DNA from: Chthoniobacterales bacterium
GTDB taxonomy: Bacteria > Verrucomicrobiota > Verrucomicrobiia > Chthoniobacterales > JAATET01
Direction of reading: 5' to 3'
Length of the DNA stretch: 43,636 nt
NCBI GenBank assembly: GCA_036569045.1
Contig: DATCRI010000046.1
Location: 1 to 43,636 of the forward strand
The position numbers were made by a program, and so were the translations under genes. The notes beneath the pieces were generated by a model. The model ran no database searches, had not been told where the DNA came from, and saw only the letters and a program-made list of their open reading frames with translations. The number at the start of each line of letters is the position of its first letter. Positions within the stretch are counted from its first letter, which is position 1. Below, in pieces: positions 8,168 to 16,282 of the stretch.

Positions 8168-10150
8168 ATGATTTCGGCATCCCCTCTCTTCGCCGCCGCC
8201 GCGGTCGACCTCAAATGGATCGATTACACGATCCTCATCGCCTACACCGCATTCGTCGTCGGCATCGGCTTTGCGCTCAAGCGCTACATGAAGACGTCGG
8301 CGGACTTCCTGACATCCGGGCGCAGCATTCCCGCGTGGGTGACCGGTCTCGCCTTCATGTCGGCCAACCTCGGCGCGCTCGAACTCGTCGGCATGGCCGC
8401 CTCCGGCGCGAAATACGGCATCTCGACCGCGCACTTCTACTGGGTCGGCGCGATCCCGGCCATGATCTTCCTCGCGGTGTTCATGATGCCGTTCTACTAC
8501 GGCTCGAAGGCCCGCTCCGTGCCGGAATACCTCAAGATGCGCTTCGACGAGCGCGTCCGCGCGCTGAACTCGCTCACCTTCGCGGTGATGACCGTATTCG
8601 CCTCCGGTATTTCGATGAACGCGCTGGCGAAGCTGCTCAACCAGCTCCTCGGCTGGGACTACCACGCCGCACTGTGGATCTGCTCCGGCATCGTGTTGAT
8701 CTACGTGCTCAAGGGCGGCCTCACCTCCGCGATCTACACCGAGGTGCTCCAGTTCTTCATGATCGTGCTCGGCTTCGCGCCGGTCGTTTACCTTGGCCTC
8801 AAGGATGTCGGCGGTTACGGCGCACTCAAGGACACCCTCCAGAAGGTCGCGGTCGACCCGATGGCGCTCGGCCTCAACGACAAGACCTTCCAGCCTGACG
8901 CCTGGACCTCCGCATGGACGCCGCTCCTCGGCGGTCCCAGCGCGAACCCGATGGGCGTCGACATCTTCGCCATGGTCTTCGGCCTCGGCTTCGTTCTCTC
9001 CTTCGGCTACTGGTGCACGAACTTCCTCGTCGTCCAGCGTGCCATGGCGGCCCGCAACATGACGGCCGCGCGCCAGACGCCGCTCATCGCCGCCGTTCCA
9101 AAGATGCTCATGCCCGTGCTGGTCATCCTTCCCGGCATGCTCGCCATCGGTCTCGCCACCCTGAACAAGGGTTACGAACTCCCGAAGGTCGAAGTCACGC
9201 AGAGCGATGTCTCCGCCGCCGTGAAGGAGTTCCAGACGGCCACCGCCGCGAAGCTCGCCCCCGAGAAAGTCGCGAGCACCGTCGCCGGCAAGCTCGGCGC
9301 GTTTGGCTTCAAGCCGGAATTCGCCGCCGTCATCGCGCAGGCCGAGGCCGCGCCGATGAGCGACGCCGAGGTCACTGCGGCCATCCAGCAGAACTTCGTT
9401 CCGAAGAACGACTACGACGGCGTCATCCTCTCCCTCGTCCAGAAATACTGCCCGCCCGGGCTCCTCGGCCTCGCGCTCACCGCGCTGCTCGCCTCGTTCA
9501 TGTCGGGCATGGCCGGCAACGTGACCGCCTTCAACACGGTCTGGACCTACGACCTCTACCAGGCCTACGTCGCGAAAAACAAAAGCGACGCCCACTACGC
9601 CTGGATGGGCCGCTTCGCAACGATCGCCGGCATCCTGCTCTCCATCGCCTGCGCCTACTTCGCGAAGAACTTCAACAACGCGATGGATGTCGTGCAGCTC
9701 GTTTTCGGCTTCGTGAATGCCCCGCTCTTCGCGACCTTCCTGCTCGGCATGTTCTGGGTCCGCACCACCGGCACCGGCGCCTTCCTCGGCCTGCTCGGCG
9801 GCACCGCCACTTCGGCAATCTTCCACGGCTTCTCGCTTGCCTCCGGCAATGCCGTCGGGGTGAAGGGCGGCTACTTCGCCCAGATGTTCCATGTCACCCC
9901 GGCCAGCTTCCCGAGCGAAATGGCGCAGAACTTCTGGCTCGCGACCTTCGCCTTCGGCGTCTGCCTCATCCTCACCATCGTCATCTCGCTGGCCACCAAA
10001 CAAAACAAGACCGTGGAGGATCTCCGCGGCCTCGTTTACTCCCTCACCCCCCGTATTCAGGAAGAAAACGTCGCCTGGTATGCCCGTCCGGGTGTGCTGG
10101 GGTTGATTCTCCTCGCCTGCTGCATCATCCTCAACATCATCTTCTGGTAA
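8168..10150 (+). CDS. Sodium:solute symporter (SSS family)
   Basis: A 660-residue inner-membrane transporter of the SSS family, which couples Na+ entry to uptake of sugars, inositol or similar solutes. It has about 14 hydrophobic helices, starting with YTILIAYTAFVVGIGFALK, and the family stretches SADFLTSGRSIPAWVTGLAFMS, GGLTSAIYTEVLQ and PPGLLGLALTALLASFMSG. Between the helix ending near residue 333 and the one starting near 418 there is an unusually long, soluble, helix-rich loop of about 80 residues (KVEVTQSDVS through FVPKND). The substrate cannot be assigned. A small membrane protein follows after only 4 bases. Confidence 0.9.
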   Translation: MISASPLFAAAAVDLKWIDYTILIAYTAFVVGIGFALKRYMKTSADFLTSGRSIPAWVTGLAFMSANLGALELVGMAASGAKYGISTAHFYWVGAIPAMIFLAVFMMPFYYGSKARSVPEYLKMRFDERVRALNSLTFAVMTVFASGISMNALAKLLNQLLGWDYHAALWICSGIVLIYVLKGGLTSAIYTEVLQFFMIVLGFAPVVYLGLKDVGGYGALKDTLQKVAVDPMALGLNDKTFQPDAWTSAWTPLLGGPSANPMGVDIFAMVFGLGFVLSFGYWCTNFLVVQRAMAARNMTAARQTPLIAAVPKMLMPVLVILPGMLAIGLATLNKGYELPKVEVTQSDVSAAVKEFQTATAAKLAPEKVASTVAGKLGAFGFKPEFAAVIAQAEAAPMSDAEVTAAIQQNFVPKNDYDGVILSLVQKYCPPGLLGLALTALLASFMSGMAGNVTAFNTVWTYDLYQAYVAKNKSDAHYAWMGRFATIAGILLSIACAYFAKNFNNAMDVVQLVFGFVNAPLFATFLLGMFWVRTTGTGAFLGLLGGTATSAIFHGFSLASGNAVGVKGGYFAQMFHVTPASFPSEMAQNFWLATFAFGVCLILTIVISLATKQNKTVEDLRGLVYSLTPRIQEENVAWYARPGVLGLILLACCIILNIIFW

Positions 10151-10154
10151 TCCC

Positions 10155-10355
10155 ATGGGCCTCGATATCCGCCTCCCCATCGGCCTGATGTTCTCCCTCA
10201 TCGGCCTTCTCATGACGGGCTACGGCCTTGTCACCCCCGCGGCGCTTTACGAGCGATCGCTCGGGATCAACGTGAATCTCTGGTGGGGCATCGTCCTCGT
10301 CCTCTTCGGCGCATGGATGCTCATCTCGAGCCTCCGGCCCGGGAAGAAGAAGTAG
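10155..10355 (+). CDS. Small two-helix membrane protein, possible symporter subunit
   Basis: A 66-residue protein with two membrane helices (about 8-27 and 41-59) and a basic tail (RPGKKK). Its ATG lies 4 bases after the symporter stop, so the two are almost certainly co-translated. Several SSS symporters have a small membrane partner encoded next to them (YjcH-ActP, YhdT-PanF, DUF4212 proteins). This protein has the right size and position but no recognisable family signature, so a partner role is inference from context. Confidence 0.75.
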   Translation: MGLDIRLPIGLMFSLIGLLMTGYGLVTPAALYERSLGINVNLWWGIVLVLFGAWMLISSLRPGKKK

Positions 10356-10364
10356 CCCCGGCGC

Positions 10365-11147
10365 TCAGGCCGGCTTCGTGGCCACAAGGTGGATCATCGG
10401 CCAGTGCCAGGTGATCCGCCCGTCCTCGACCGCAAGGGAATAGTAGTCGCGCACCGGCCGCGACGCGGCGGCGATCAGCTTCCGCACCCGCTCCCGATTC
10501 GCCGGCGCTGTCGCCGCCGTTTCGAAATACCATTCGAGATCGGGCTGTCTGCGCCGGCAGATCTCGATGCGGTCGACCTTCAGCCCCGCACTCTCGCAAA
10601 GTTTCCGCCACACCGAAGGCTTCAAAAACCTCCCGTGGCTCGGGTCGCGCCATTTTTCGAGGTCGTGCAACCACGCCTCCGCTTCCGGCTTGTCGTCGGG
10701 AGCGGTGCCATCGACGACCAGAAGCATTCCGCCGGGCTCGAGCACCCGTGCCGCCTCCCGAACGAATGCCGCCGGATCACTGAAATGGTGCGCCGCCACG
10801 CGACAGGCCACGATCCGAAAGCTCCGGCCGGGATACGGCAATTCCTCCGCCGGATGCTGGCGCGTTTCGGAGAGAAAGCCCTCTTCCTCGAGCAACTCCG
10901 CCGCCCGCCCGAGCATTTGCTGCGAAATATCCGCCAGGGTCACCCGATAGCCACGCCGCGCCAGCCACAGGGCGGTATGCCCGCCACCCGTCGCCACGTC
11001 GAGCGCCGGACCAACCGCGGGCATTTCCAGTCCCGCAACGGCGCTTTCGAGATCGCCCACATCCGCCAGCACATGGGATCGGCCGTAGCGATCGCTCTGC
11101 CGGTCGAACTGCGCCTGCGCGGCCCGCTGCGAGTCGTCGAGATTCAT
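10365..11147 (-). CDS. Class I SAM-dependent methyltransferase (UbiE-like)
   Basis: A 260-residue methyltransferase with the Rossmann motif I ALDVATGGGHTALWLA (about residues 47-62), the acidic ribose-binding turn RVTLADIS, and motif LEPGGMLLVVDG. It is closest in style to UbiE/Methyltransf_11 enzymes acting on small molecules; the substrate is unknown. Its ATG overlaps the stop of the upstream secreted-protein gene (ATGA at 11144-11147), so it is the last gene of the sigma-factor operon. The 3' end converges on the symporter operon with 9 bases between. Confidence 0.87.
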   Translation of the reverse strand: MNLDDSQRAAQAQFDRQSDRYGRSHVLADVGDLESAVAGLEMPAVGPALDVATGGGHTALWLARRGYRVTLADISQQMLGRAAELLEEEGFLSETRQHPAEELPYPGRSFRIVACRVAAHHFSDPAAFVREAARVLEPGGMLLVVDGTAPDDKPEAEAWLHDLEKWRDPSHGRFLKPSVWRKLCESAGLKVDRIEICRRRQPDLEWYFETAATAPANRERVRKLIAAASRPVRDYYSLAVEDGRITWHWPMIHLVATKPA

Positions 11148-11590
11148 CGCACCTCGAGAATGAACACCAGCCGTCCCCGGCCCCATTGCGGGCCGCGAAT
11201 GTAGAGCGGCGCCCCGCGGGCCAGCCTGACCTTGGAAGTCACGACGAGCCGCTTCTTCAGGTAGAGATCCAGTTGCACCGTGTAACTGGCCGCGCCCCGA
11301 TCGAGGCACCGCACCTTGAGGAAGACCACTTTCGTCGGCACGATCCATTCCTCGCTGCCCTTGACGATTTCCCGTTTCTTGGAACCGAGCAGGTAGAGCG
11401 AATTGACTCCGAAAATGGTGCGCAGTCCGGGGGCGTAGGCCGCCAGTTCTTTTGGAACGGGCTTCGGCGGCCGCTCATTCGTGCCGAGCACCAACGCTGC
11501 CCAGATTTTGTCGTCGGCCCGGCCCAACGGAACCAGCGACAGCAACACCAGCGCAACGAGCCACGCAATTCCCCCCCGGCTCCTCATCAT
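11144..11590 (-). CDS. Secreted protein of unknown function in the ECF sigma operon
   Basis: A 148-residue product with an N-terminal signal peptide (hydrophobic core IAWLVALVLLSLVPL, likely cut before DDKIW). The mature part is predicted mostly beta, with basic strands such as KKRLVVTSKVRLARG and a C-terminal RGRLVFILEVR. No family is recognised. Its ATG shares one base with the stop of the anti-sigma gene (TAATG at 11590-11592) and its stop overlaps the methyltransferase start, so translation is coupled on both sides. It may be the envelope-side component whose state the anti-sigma factor reads, but this is inferred only from gene order. Confidence 0.75.
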   Translation of the reverse strand: MMRSRGGIAWLVALVLLSLVPLGRADDKIWAALVLGTNERPPKPVPKELAAYAPGLRTIFGVNSLYLLGSKKREIVKGSEEWIVPTKVVFLKVRCLDRGAASYTVQLDLYLKKRLVVTSKVRLARGAPLYIRGPQWGRGRLVFILEVR

Positions 11591-12096
11591 TATTTGAGAC
11601 GCTCGGTCGCCGGAATGAACCCGGCATCGTCCACCCACAACACGGCGCCATTGCCACCCGGAGCGGCGAAAGCATAGGCCCCGAGCTTCGGATCGCTCGA
11701 ACGGGCATCGATCACCTGCGAGATGAAGCGGGCCTCGTTCGGCACGCCGCCGTCGCGGGGCATCCACATCCAGGAAAGCACCGCCGCCACCGCCGCGAGA
11801 AAGACCCCCGTCCAGGCCAGCCGCCCGATCGGGAACCAGCCCCGCACCGGCCTGGCAGCTTCCGCCACCGGCGTCTCCCGCCGGATCGCCTCGAGCACCT
11901 GACTATTCAGGAAGTCCGAGTGAGGCACGGCCGTCGGCACGACCACCTCCCGCATCAAACCACCGAGGGCGCGCCACTGGGCCGCGTCCGCCAGCGCCGC
12001 TTCGCGATCGGGCAGCTCGGCCTCGAATTTCGCTCGCTCCGGCTCGTCGAGCTGCCCGTCGAGCCATGCGGTGTATCGCTCTTCAAAGTTCTTCAT
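11590..12096 (-). CDS. Putative membrane anti-sigma factor
   Basis: A 168-residue protein with a cytoplasmic N-terminal helical domain (MKNFEERYTAWLDGQLDEPE, residues 1-20, the usual opening of anti-sigma domains), one membrane helix at about 92-111 (RLAWTGVFLAAVAAVLSWMW) and a periplasmic tail of about 55 residues. It lacks the His/Cys cluster of zinc-binding anti-sigma factors, so it would belong to the zinc-free class. It overlaps the ECF sigma gene by 14 bases, the normal arrangement for a sigma factor and its inhibitor. Confidence 0.82.
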   Translation of the reverse strand: MKNFEERYTAWLDGQLDEPERAKFEAELPDREAALADAAQWRALGGLMREVVVPTAVPHSDFLNSQVLEAIRRETPVAEAARPVRGWFPIGRLAWTGVFLAAVAAVLSWMWMPRDGGVPNEARFISQVIDARSSDPKLGAYAFAAPGGNGAVLWVDDAGFIPATERLK

Positions 12097-12670
12097 AAAA
12101 ATCCCTCAACTGTTCCTGTAATTTCTTTCGCGCGTAGAACAACCGGGACATCACCGTGCCGATCGAGCAGCCGACCGCATCCGCGATCTCCTGATACGAA
12201 AAATCCTCGATTTCCTTGAGCACGATCACCGCCCGGTGATCAGCACTCAGCGTTCCCAACGCCTGTTCAAAACGGGACCGCATTTCCGCGCGATCGAGAC
12301 TGTCCCCCGGACGGGCCGGTTGCGCGGGCGTGGTGTGCGACGCGGCATCGATCGTCATGGGCACCGCCTCGAATTCCGTCTGCGGATGCGCCTGGCGACG
12401 GCGCACGACGTCGATCGAAGCATTCGTCGCAATCCGGGACAGCCAGCTCCGCAGGCTCGCCGATCCATCGAAACGCGCGAGGTTCTTCCACGCGCGCAGA
12501 AAGGTCTCCTGCGACACGTCGAGCGCCTCCTCGTGATTTCTCAGGATGTGATAAGCGACCATAAACACTCTCTCGCGGTGGAGCGTGATGAGCTGGTCGA
12601 AAGCCTGCGTGTCGCCCTGCCGGCAACGGCCCAACAGGTCGGCTTCATTCGCCAGTTCGTCACTTTCCAT
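12083..12670 (-). CDS. ECF-type RNA polymerase sigma factor (RpoE-like)
   Basis: A 195-residue sigma-70 family member with only regions 2 and 4. Region 2 is at about 10-80 (GDTQAFDQLITLHRERVF, EALDVSQETFLRAWKNL) and region 4 at about 130-185 (LSADHRAVIVLKEIEDFSYQ, EIADAVGCSIGTVMSRLFYARKKL), joined by a Thr/Ala/Pro-rich linker. It should direct transcription of an envelope or stress regulon and is held by the overlapping anti-sigma factor. Upstream, 39 bases separate it from the acidic-protein gene; no convincing ECF promoter was found there. Confidence 0.93.
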   Translation of the reverse strand: MESDELANEADLLGRCRQGDTQAFDQLITLHRERVFMVAYHILRNHEEALDVSQETFLRAWKNLARFDGSASLRSWLSRIATNASIDVVRRRQAHPQTEFEAVPMTIDAASHTTPAQPARPGDSLDRAEMRSRFEQALGTLSADHRAVIVLKEIEDFSYQEIADAVGCSIGTVMSRLFYARKKLQEQLRDFYEEL

Positions 12671-12709
12671 GTTTGGAGACGCGACGAACGCGGCCTTTAT
12701 TCAAAGAAA

Positions 12710-13372
12710 TTACAGTTCGCCCCGACGGCGGCGCAATTCCTGCCGGAATTCGCCCATCATATCCACGATGCACTCGCGGATGGGGAAAAGGAGCTCGTTG
12801 ACGCTGCCGAGATCCTCGTCGTCGATGAGCCCGGCCTGGCGGAGGCGGCTGGCCGCGCCGAGGGCGTCGTTCGCCGCCTTCACGCTGCGCTTGAGATAGG
12901 CGATCGTCATGCCCACCTCGGAAAGGTCGTCCCCGCAAAGGGCCGCGGCGAGCTTCGCGCCACAGATCGCGACACGCGTCGCGAGTTCCACCGCCACGGG
13001 ATGGTCCTTCAGCGCCTCGCGCTCTTCGACCATGGTGAAGACGCGCCGGTTGAGCTCCATGCTCTGCATGTAGACCTCCGAGTGCTGCAACTCGTCGAGC
13101 TCCGCATCCTCGTCTTCGTCCTCATCCTCTTCGGATTCCTCGTCGCTGTCCTGAAGCGTCTCGAGCCAGTCGGAGGTCTCCTCCTCTTCGTCATCGTCGT
13201 CCGAATGATTCCAGCCCATCTCGCGGGCAATGATCTCATCCCGCTCGGGATGATCCTGATACTTCTCGAACAACTGGAAATACTGCTCGGTCTTGCGGTC
13301 CTGCTGCTGGAGGAAGCGCTCCCACTGATACTCGTCCCAGAGCTCAGGACACCCGGAATTCTCTTCGGCCAT
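12710..13372 (-). CDS. Acidic protein of unknown function
   Basis: A 220-residue soluble protein. Residues 1-55 are charged and aromatic (WDEYQWERFLQQQD). Residues 58-95 are almost wholly Asp/Glu/Ser, and residues 96-220 form several amphipathic helices with an Ala-rich core (LATRVAICGAKLAAALCGDD, VKAANDALGAASRL), suggesting a helical bundle. No catalytic motif or family is recognised. It begins 10 bases after the rlmN stop on the same strand and lies just ahead of the sigma-factor operon. The codon pattern matches its neighbours, so it is a resident gene. Confidence 0.78.
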   Translation of the reverse strand: MAEENSGCPELWDEYQWERFLQQQDRKTEQYFQLFEKYQDHPERDEIIAREMGWNHSDDDDEEEETSDWLETLQDSDEESEEDEDEDEDAELDELQHSEVYMQSMELNRRVFTMVEEREALKDHPVAVELATRVAICGAKLAAALCGDDLSEVGMTIAYLKRSVKAANDALGAASRLRQAGLIDDEDLGSVNELLFPIRECIVDMMGEFRQELRRRRGEL

Positions 13373-13382
13373 TAACTCCTCA

Positions 13383-14462
13383 TTAGTTCACGTCCGGATC
13401 GGCTGCAATGGGTTTTTCGCGCACGGTCTGAAGGCGCAACTGCCCGCATGCCGCCGCGATGTCGTGTCCCTTCTCCCGACGAATCGTCGCCACCGCGCCC
13501 AGACTGCGCAACACGGCCATGAATTCGTCCTGCACGCGCACGGACGGGCGGCTCCACTCCAGCCCTTCGACGTTGTTGTAGGGGATGACGTTCACCTTGG
13601 CGTCGAGCCGCTTCGTCAGGCGGCCGAGCTCCGCCGCCTGCTCGAGACTGTCGTTGACTCCCTCGATGAGAATGAACTCGAACGTGAGCTTCTGCTTCTT
13701 CTTCGACCGGAAATACGCACAGGCCTCGAGCAACTCCGCGAGCGGATATTTCCGGTTCACGGGCATGATGCGATTGCGAACGTCGTCCGTCGCCCCGTGC
13801 AGCGAAATCGCGAGACGAATCTGCAGCGGCTGGTCCGCGAGGTCGCGAATGCGCGGGACGAGGCCGCTCGTGGAGACCGTGATGTGCCGCGCGCCAATCT
13901 CCGTGCCCCAGGGCGCGTTGAGAATGCCGATCGCCCTCAGCAGGTTGTCGTAGTTCGCCAGCGGCTCGCCCATTCCCATGAAGACGATGTTGTTCACGCG
14001 CTCGCCGGATTCCGCCTCGACCCGCAAGAGCTGGTCGACGATTTCTCCCGCGTCGAGATTGCGCTTCCAGCCGTCCAGTCCGCTCGCGCAAAACTTGCAG
14101 CCGTAGGCGCACCCGACCTGCGAGGAAATGCAGATCGTGCGCCGGTCTGAGGCCTCGCCATAGAGCGACGGGGACGCGGGAATGAGCACGGTCTCGACCA
14201 TCTGGCCGTCGCGCAGGCGAAACAGAAACTTCTGCGTCGTGTCGTGGGAACCCGTTTTACGCACGACCTCGAGCGGCCGCTCGTCGAATTCCACGCTCAA
14301 TTTCTCGCGCAACTCCGCGGGGAGATTCGTCATGTCGGCGAACCGCGCGACGCGTTTGCGATACAGCCACTCGATCACCTGCCTGGCGCGGTAGGTGCGT
14401 TCGCCGATGGCCTCGAACCGGCCAGCCAGTTCGTCCAAGGTAAGCGATTTGATCGATTGCAT
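13383..14462 (-). CDS. rlmN: 23S rRNA (adenine-2503-C2)-methyltransferase RlmN
   Basis: A 359-residue radical-SAM enzyme that methylates A2503 of 23S rRNA (and A37 of some tRNAs). The [4Fe-4S] cluster cysteines are in CAYGCKFC (Cys118, 122, 125). The methyl-carrier region MGMGEPLANYDNL and the C-terminal cysteine in the ACGQL motif are present, as expected for RlmN rather than Cfr. The N-terminal HhH-like domain (LDELAGRFEAIGERTYRARQVIEWLY) is intact. ATG 14462 is the natural start. It is the first gene of a minus-strand run with the acidic protein. Confidence 0.96.
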   Translation of the reverse strand: MQSIKSLTLDELAGRFEAIGERTYRARQVIEWLYRKRVARFADMTNLPAELREKLSVEFDERPLEVVRKTGSHDTTQKFLFRLRDGQMVETVLIPASPSLYGEASDRRTICISSQVGCAYGCKFCASGLDGWKRNLDAGEIVDQLLRVEAESGERVNNIVFMGMGEPLANYDNLLRAIGILNAPWGTEIGARHITVSTSGLVPRIRDLADQPLQIRLAISLHGATDDVRNRIMPVNRKYPLAELLEACAYFRSKKKQKLTFEFILIEGVNDSLEQAAELGRLTKRLDAKVNVIPYNNVEGLEWSRPSVRVQDEFMAVLRSLGAVATIRREKGHDIAAACGQLRLQTVREKPIAADPDVN

Positions 14463-14508
14463 CGCCGCAAGTTACCACGGCGGCCCGGCTCCGCGAGGCG
14501 GAAACGCG

Positions 14509-15357
14509 TTACGGGATCGCGTAGTCGGAATCCTTCGTGACTTCCCAGCCGTTCTTGCCCTGACGCATGGTCAGCTCCCGCGTGAACCAGAATCCCTCGC
14601 GTTCGCCGAGAGTCACCATCACCTTCACTTCGCCCTTGTCGACCCTGCCGATATCGTCCACGCGAAAGGCGGGCCCATAGGCGCCCGTGTCGCGATCGCG
14701 AATCGCCTCCCCGGTGACCTCGAGCACTTTATTGAGCGGCCGCAGCGTGATCTTGTCGCGCCTGATGTCGGGGTCGTTCTGCAATGCGGCGATCAGGCTC
14801 GGAGGGGCTTCCGCGAGGTGCGGGCCCAGGCCCAAGAAATACACGTCGCCGACTTTCAGCTTCGCGTTCTCGTCGCGGGCTTCCCTGCCCAGCCCCTGCG
14901 AACGGTAGTCGAAAAAGTGACGGTAGGCCGTCGCAAGAATCGCATCGTCGCTGTCCTTGGTCGCATACTCGCGCTCGGGCAGCCGCGAAGCGGCGTCGCG
15001 ATCATCGAGGGTCGGGCGCTGGCGGGCGGTGCTCGTCAGCTTCCCGCTCCCAAATTCCGCCATGCGCCAGGGCATCGTGGCATCCGCCCAGACCGCGCGG
15101 CGCATCCAGAACGGGTCCGTCTCCGACAACGACTCGAGCTTTCGGAGCCGCACGTCGTCGCCCATCGTCTCCCGCGAAAAATTCCACATGTAGCCGTTGA
15201 ACTCGTCGGCGGAGGAGAATTTGCGGTTCCGCTTCAGGGTAATCAGATCCTTCGGCGACTGGAAGGTCTCCTGCTTCTTGGTCGTCCGCACCGGCCGCGG
15301 CTCTGCCTGCGCGACACCGAATCCCAAAAATCCGACCAGAAAATACGCCAACCTCAT
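14509..15357 (-). CDS. Secreted protein of unknown function
   Basis: A 282-residue protein with a clear signal peptide (MRLAYFLVGFLGFGVAQA, residues 1-18). The mature part contains a segment around FNGYMWNFSRETMGDD and a C-terminal region (SLIAALQNDPDIRRDKI through GEVKVMVTLGEREGFWF) that looks like an alpha/beta domain. No family is recognised. ATG 15357 is chosen for the signal peptide; in-frame starts further upstream overlap kdsA in antisense. It is transcribed divergently from kdsA. Confidence 0.75.
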   Translation of the reverse strand: MRLAYFLVGFLGFGVAQAEPRPVRTTKKQETFQSPKDLITLKRNRKFSSADEFNGYMWNFSRETMGDDVRLRKLESLSETDPFWMRRAVWADATMPWRMAEFGSGKLTSTARQRPTLDDRDAASRLPEREYATKDSDDAILATAYRHFFDYRSQGLGREARDENAKLKVGDVYFLGLGPHLAEAPPSLIAALQNDPDIRRDKITLRPLNKVLEVTGEAIRDRDTGAYGPAFRVDDIGRVDKGEVKVMVTLGEREGFWFTRELTMRQGKNGWEVTKDSDYAIP

Positions 15358-15463
15358 CGGCCGCACACGATAAGTGCCCGGTCGATTCGCGACAAGATCG
15401 CTCTCCGCGTCCCTCCGGCAAAAAAAGTGGCGCTCCCGCAACTTACGTCTATTCTTTCGCCGA

Positions 15464-16282
15464 ATGGGTCGTAAACGCGTGCGTATCGGGAAACTCTCTC
15501 TGGGAGAGCGGGAAATGCCATTCATCCTGGGACCATGCGTCATGGAAACCCCCGCCTTCACTCGCCGCATGGCGAAGAAAATCCATGCGATTTGCACGGA
15601 CCTTGGCGCCAGCTACGTCTTCAAGGCCTCCTTCGACAAGGCCAACCGTAGCTCGGTGAAGTCCTTTCGCGGCCCCGGCATCGAGGATGGCTGTAAGCTT
15701 CTCGCCGAGATCGGCGCCGAATACGACGTGCCGGTCACAACCGACATCCACTCGCCCGAGCAGGCCGAGCAGGCCGCGCCTTACATCGATCTGCTGCAAA
15801 TCCCGGCTTTTCTCTGTCGACAGACCGATCTCATTCTCGCTTCCGGCGCCACCGGCCGCGCCGTGAACGTCAAGAAAGGCCAGTTCCTCGCCCCCTGGGA
15901 CGTCAAAAATATCGCCGTGAAGCTCGCCGCCGCCGGCTGCAAGGATTTCTGCTTCACCGAGCGCGGCACCACCTTTGGCTACAACAACCTCGTCGCCGAC
16001 ATGCGTTCCATCCCCTGGATGCAGGAACTCGGCTGCTCCGTGATCTTCGACGCCACCCACTCGGTGCAACGCCCCGGTGGCGGCGGCGACACGACGAGCG
16101 GCGACGGCGATCTCGCCCCCGTGCTCGCCCGCGCAGCGGTGGCCGCCGGGTGTGATGCCGTCTTCATTGAAACCCACGAAAATCCGTCCCGAGCCCTTTC
16201 CGATGGCCCGAACCAGATCCCTCTTCGCAAACTTCCCGCACTTCTGCGCCAGCTCCGCTCCATCCGTGAAATCGTGGCTTAG
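15464..16282 (+). CDS. kdsA: 3-deoxy-8-phosphooctulonate (KDO-8-P) synthase
   Basis: A 272-residue enzyme that condenses phosphoenolpyruvate with arabinose-5-phosphate to form KDO-8-P, the precursor of the LPS inner core sugar. Conserved stretches include FKASFDKANRSS, DIHSPEQ, QIPAFLCRQTDL, VNVKKGQFLAPWD, CFTERGTTFGYNNLV and FDATHSVQ. The N-terminal PFILGPCVME carries Cys25 where the metal-independent E. coli enzyme has Asn, so this should be the metal-dependent class. ATG 15464 fits the family start. It heads the LPS export genes; the lptC-like gene begins inside its 3' end. Confidence 0.96.
   Translation: MGRKRVRIGKLSLGEREMPFILGPCVMETPAFTRRMAKKIHAICTDLGASYVFKASFDKANRSSVKSFRGPGIEDGCKLLAEIGAEYDVPVTTDIHSPEQAEQAAPYIDLLQIPAFLCRQTDLILASGATGRAVNVKKGQFLAPWDVKNIAVKLAAAGCKDFCFTERGTTFGYNNLVADMRSIPWMQELGCSVIFDATHSVQRPGGGGDTTSGDGDLAPVLARAAVAAGCDAVFIETHENPSRALSDGPNQIPLRKLPALLRQLRSIREIVA

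Noticed and set aside
5804-10213. Very long minus-strand frame spanning leuS start, sulfotransferase, rdgB, exbD and symporter
   Set aside because: It runs antisense to four well supported genes and out of frame with leuS; it is a compositional artefact.
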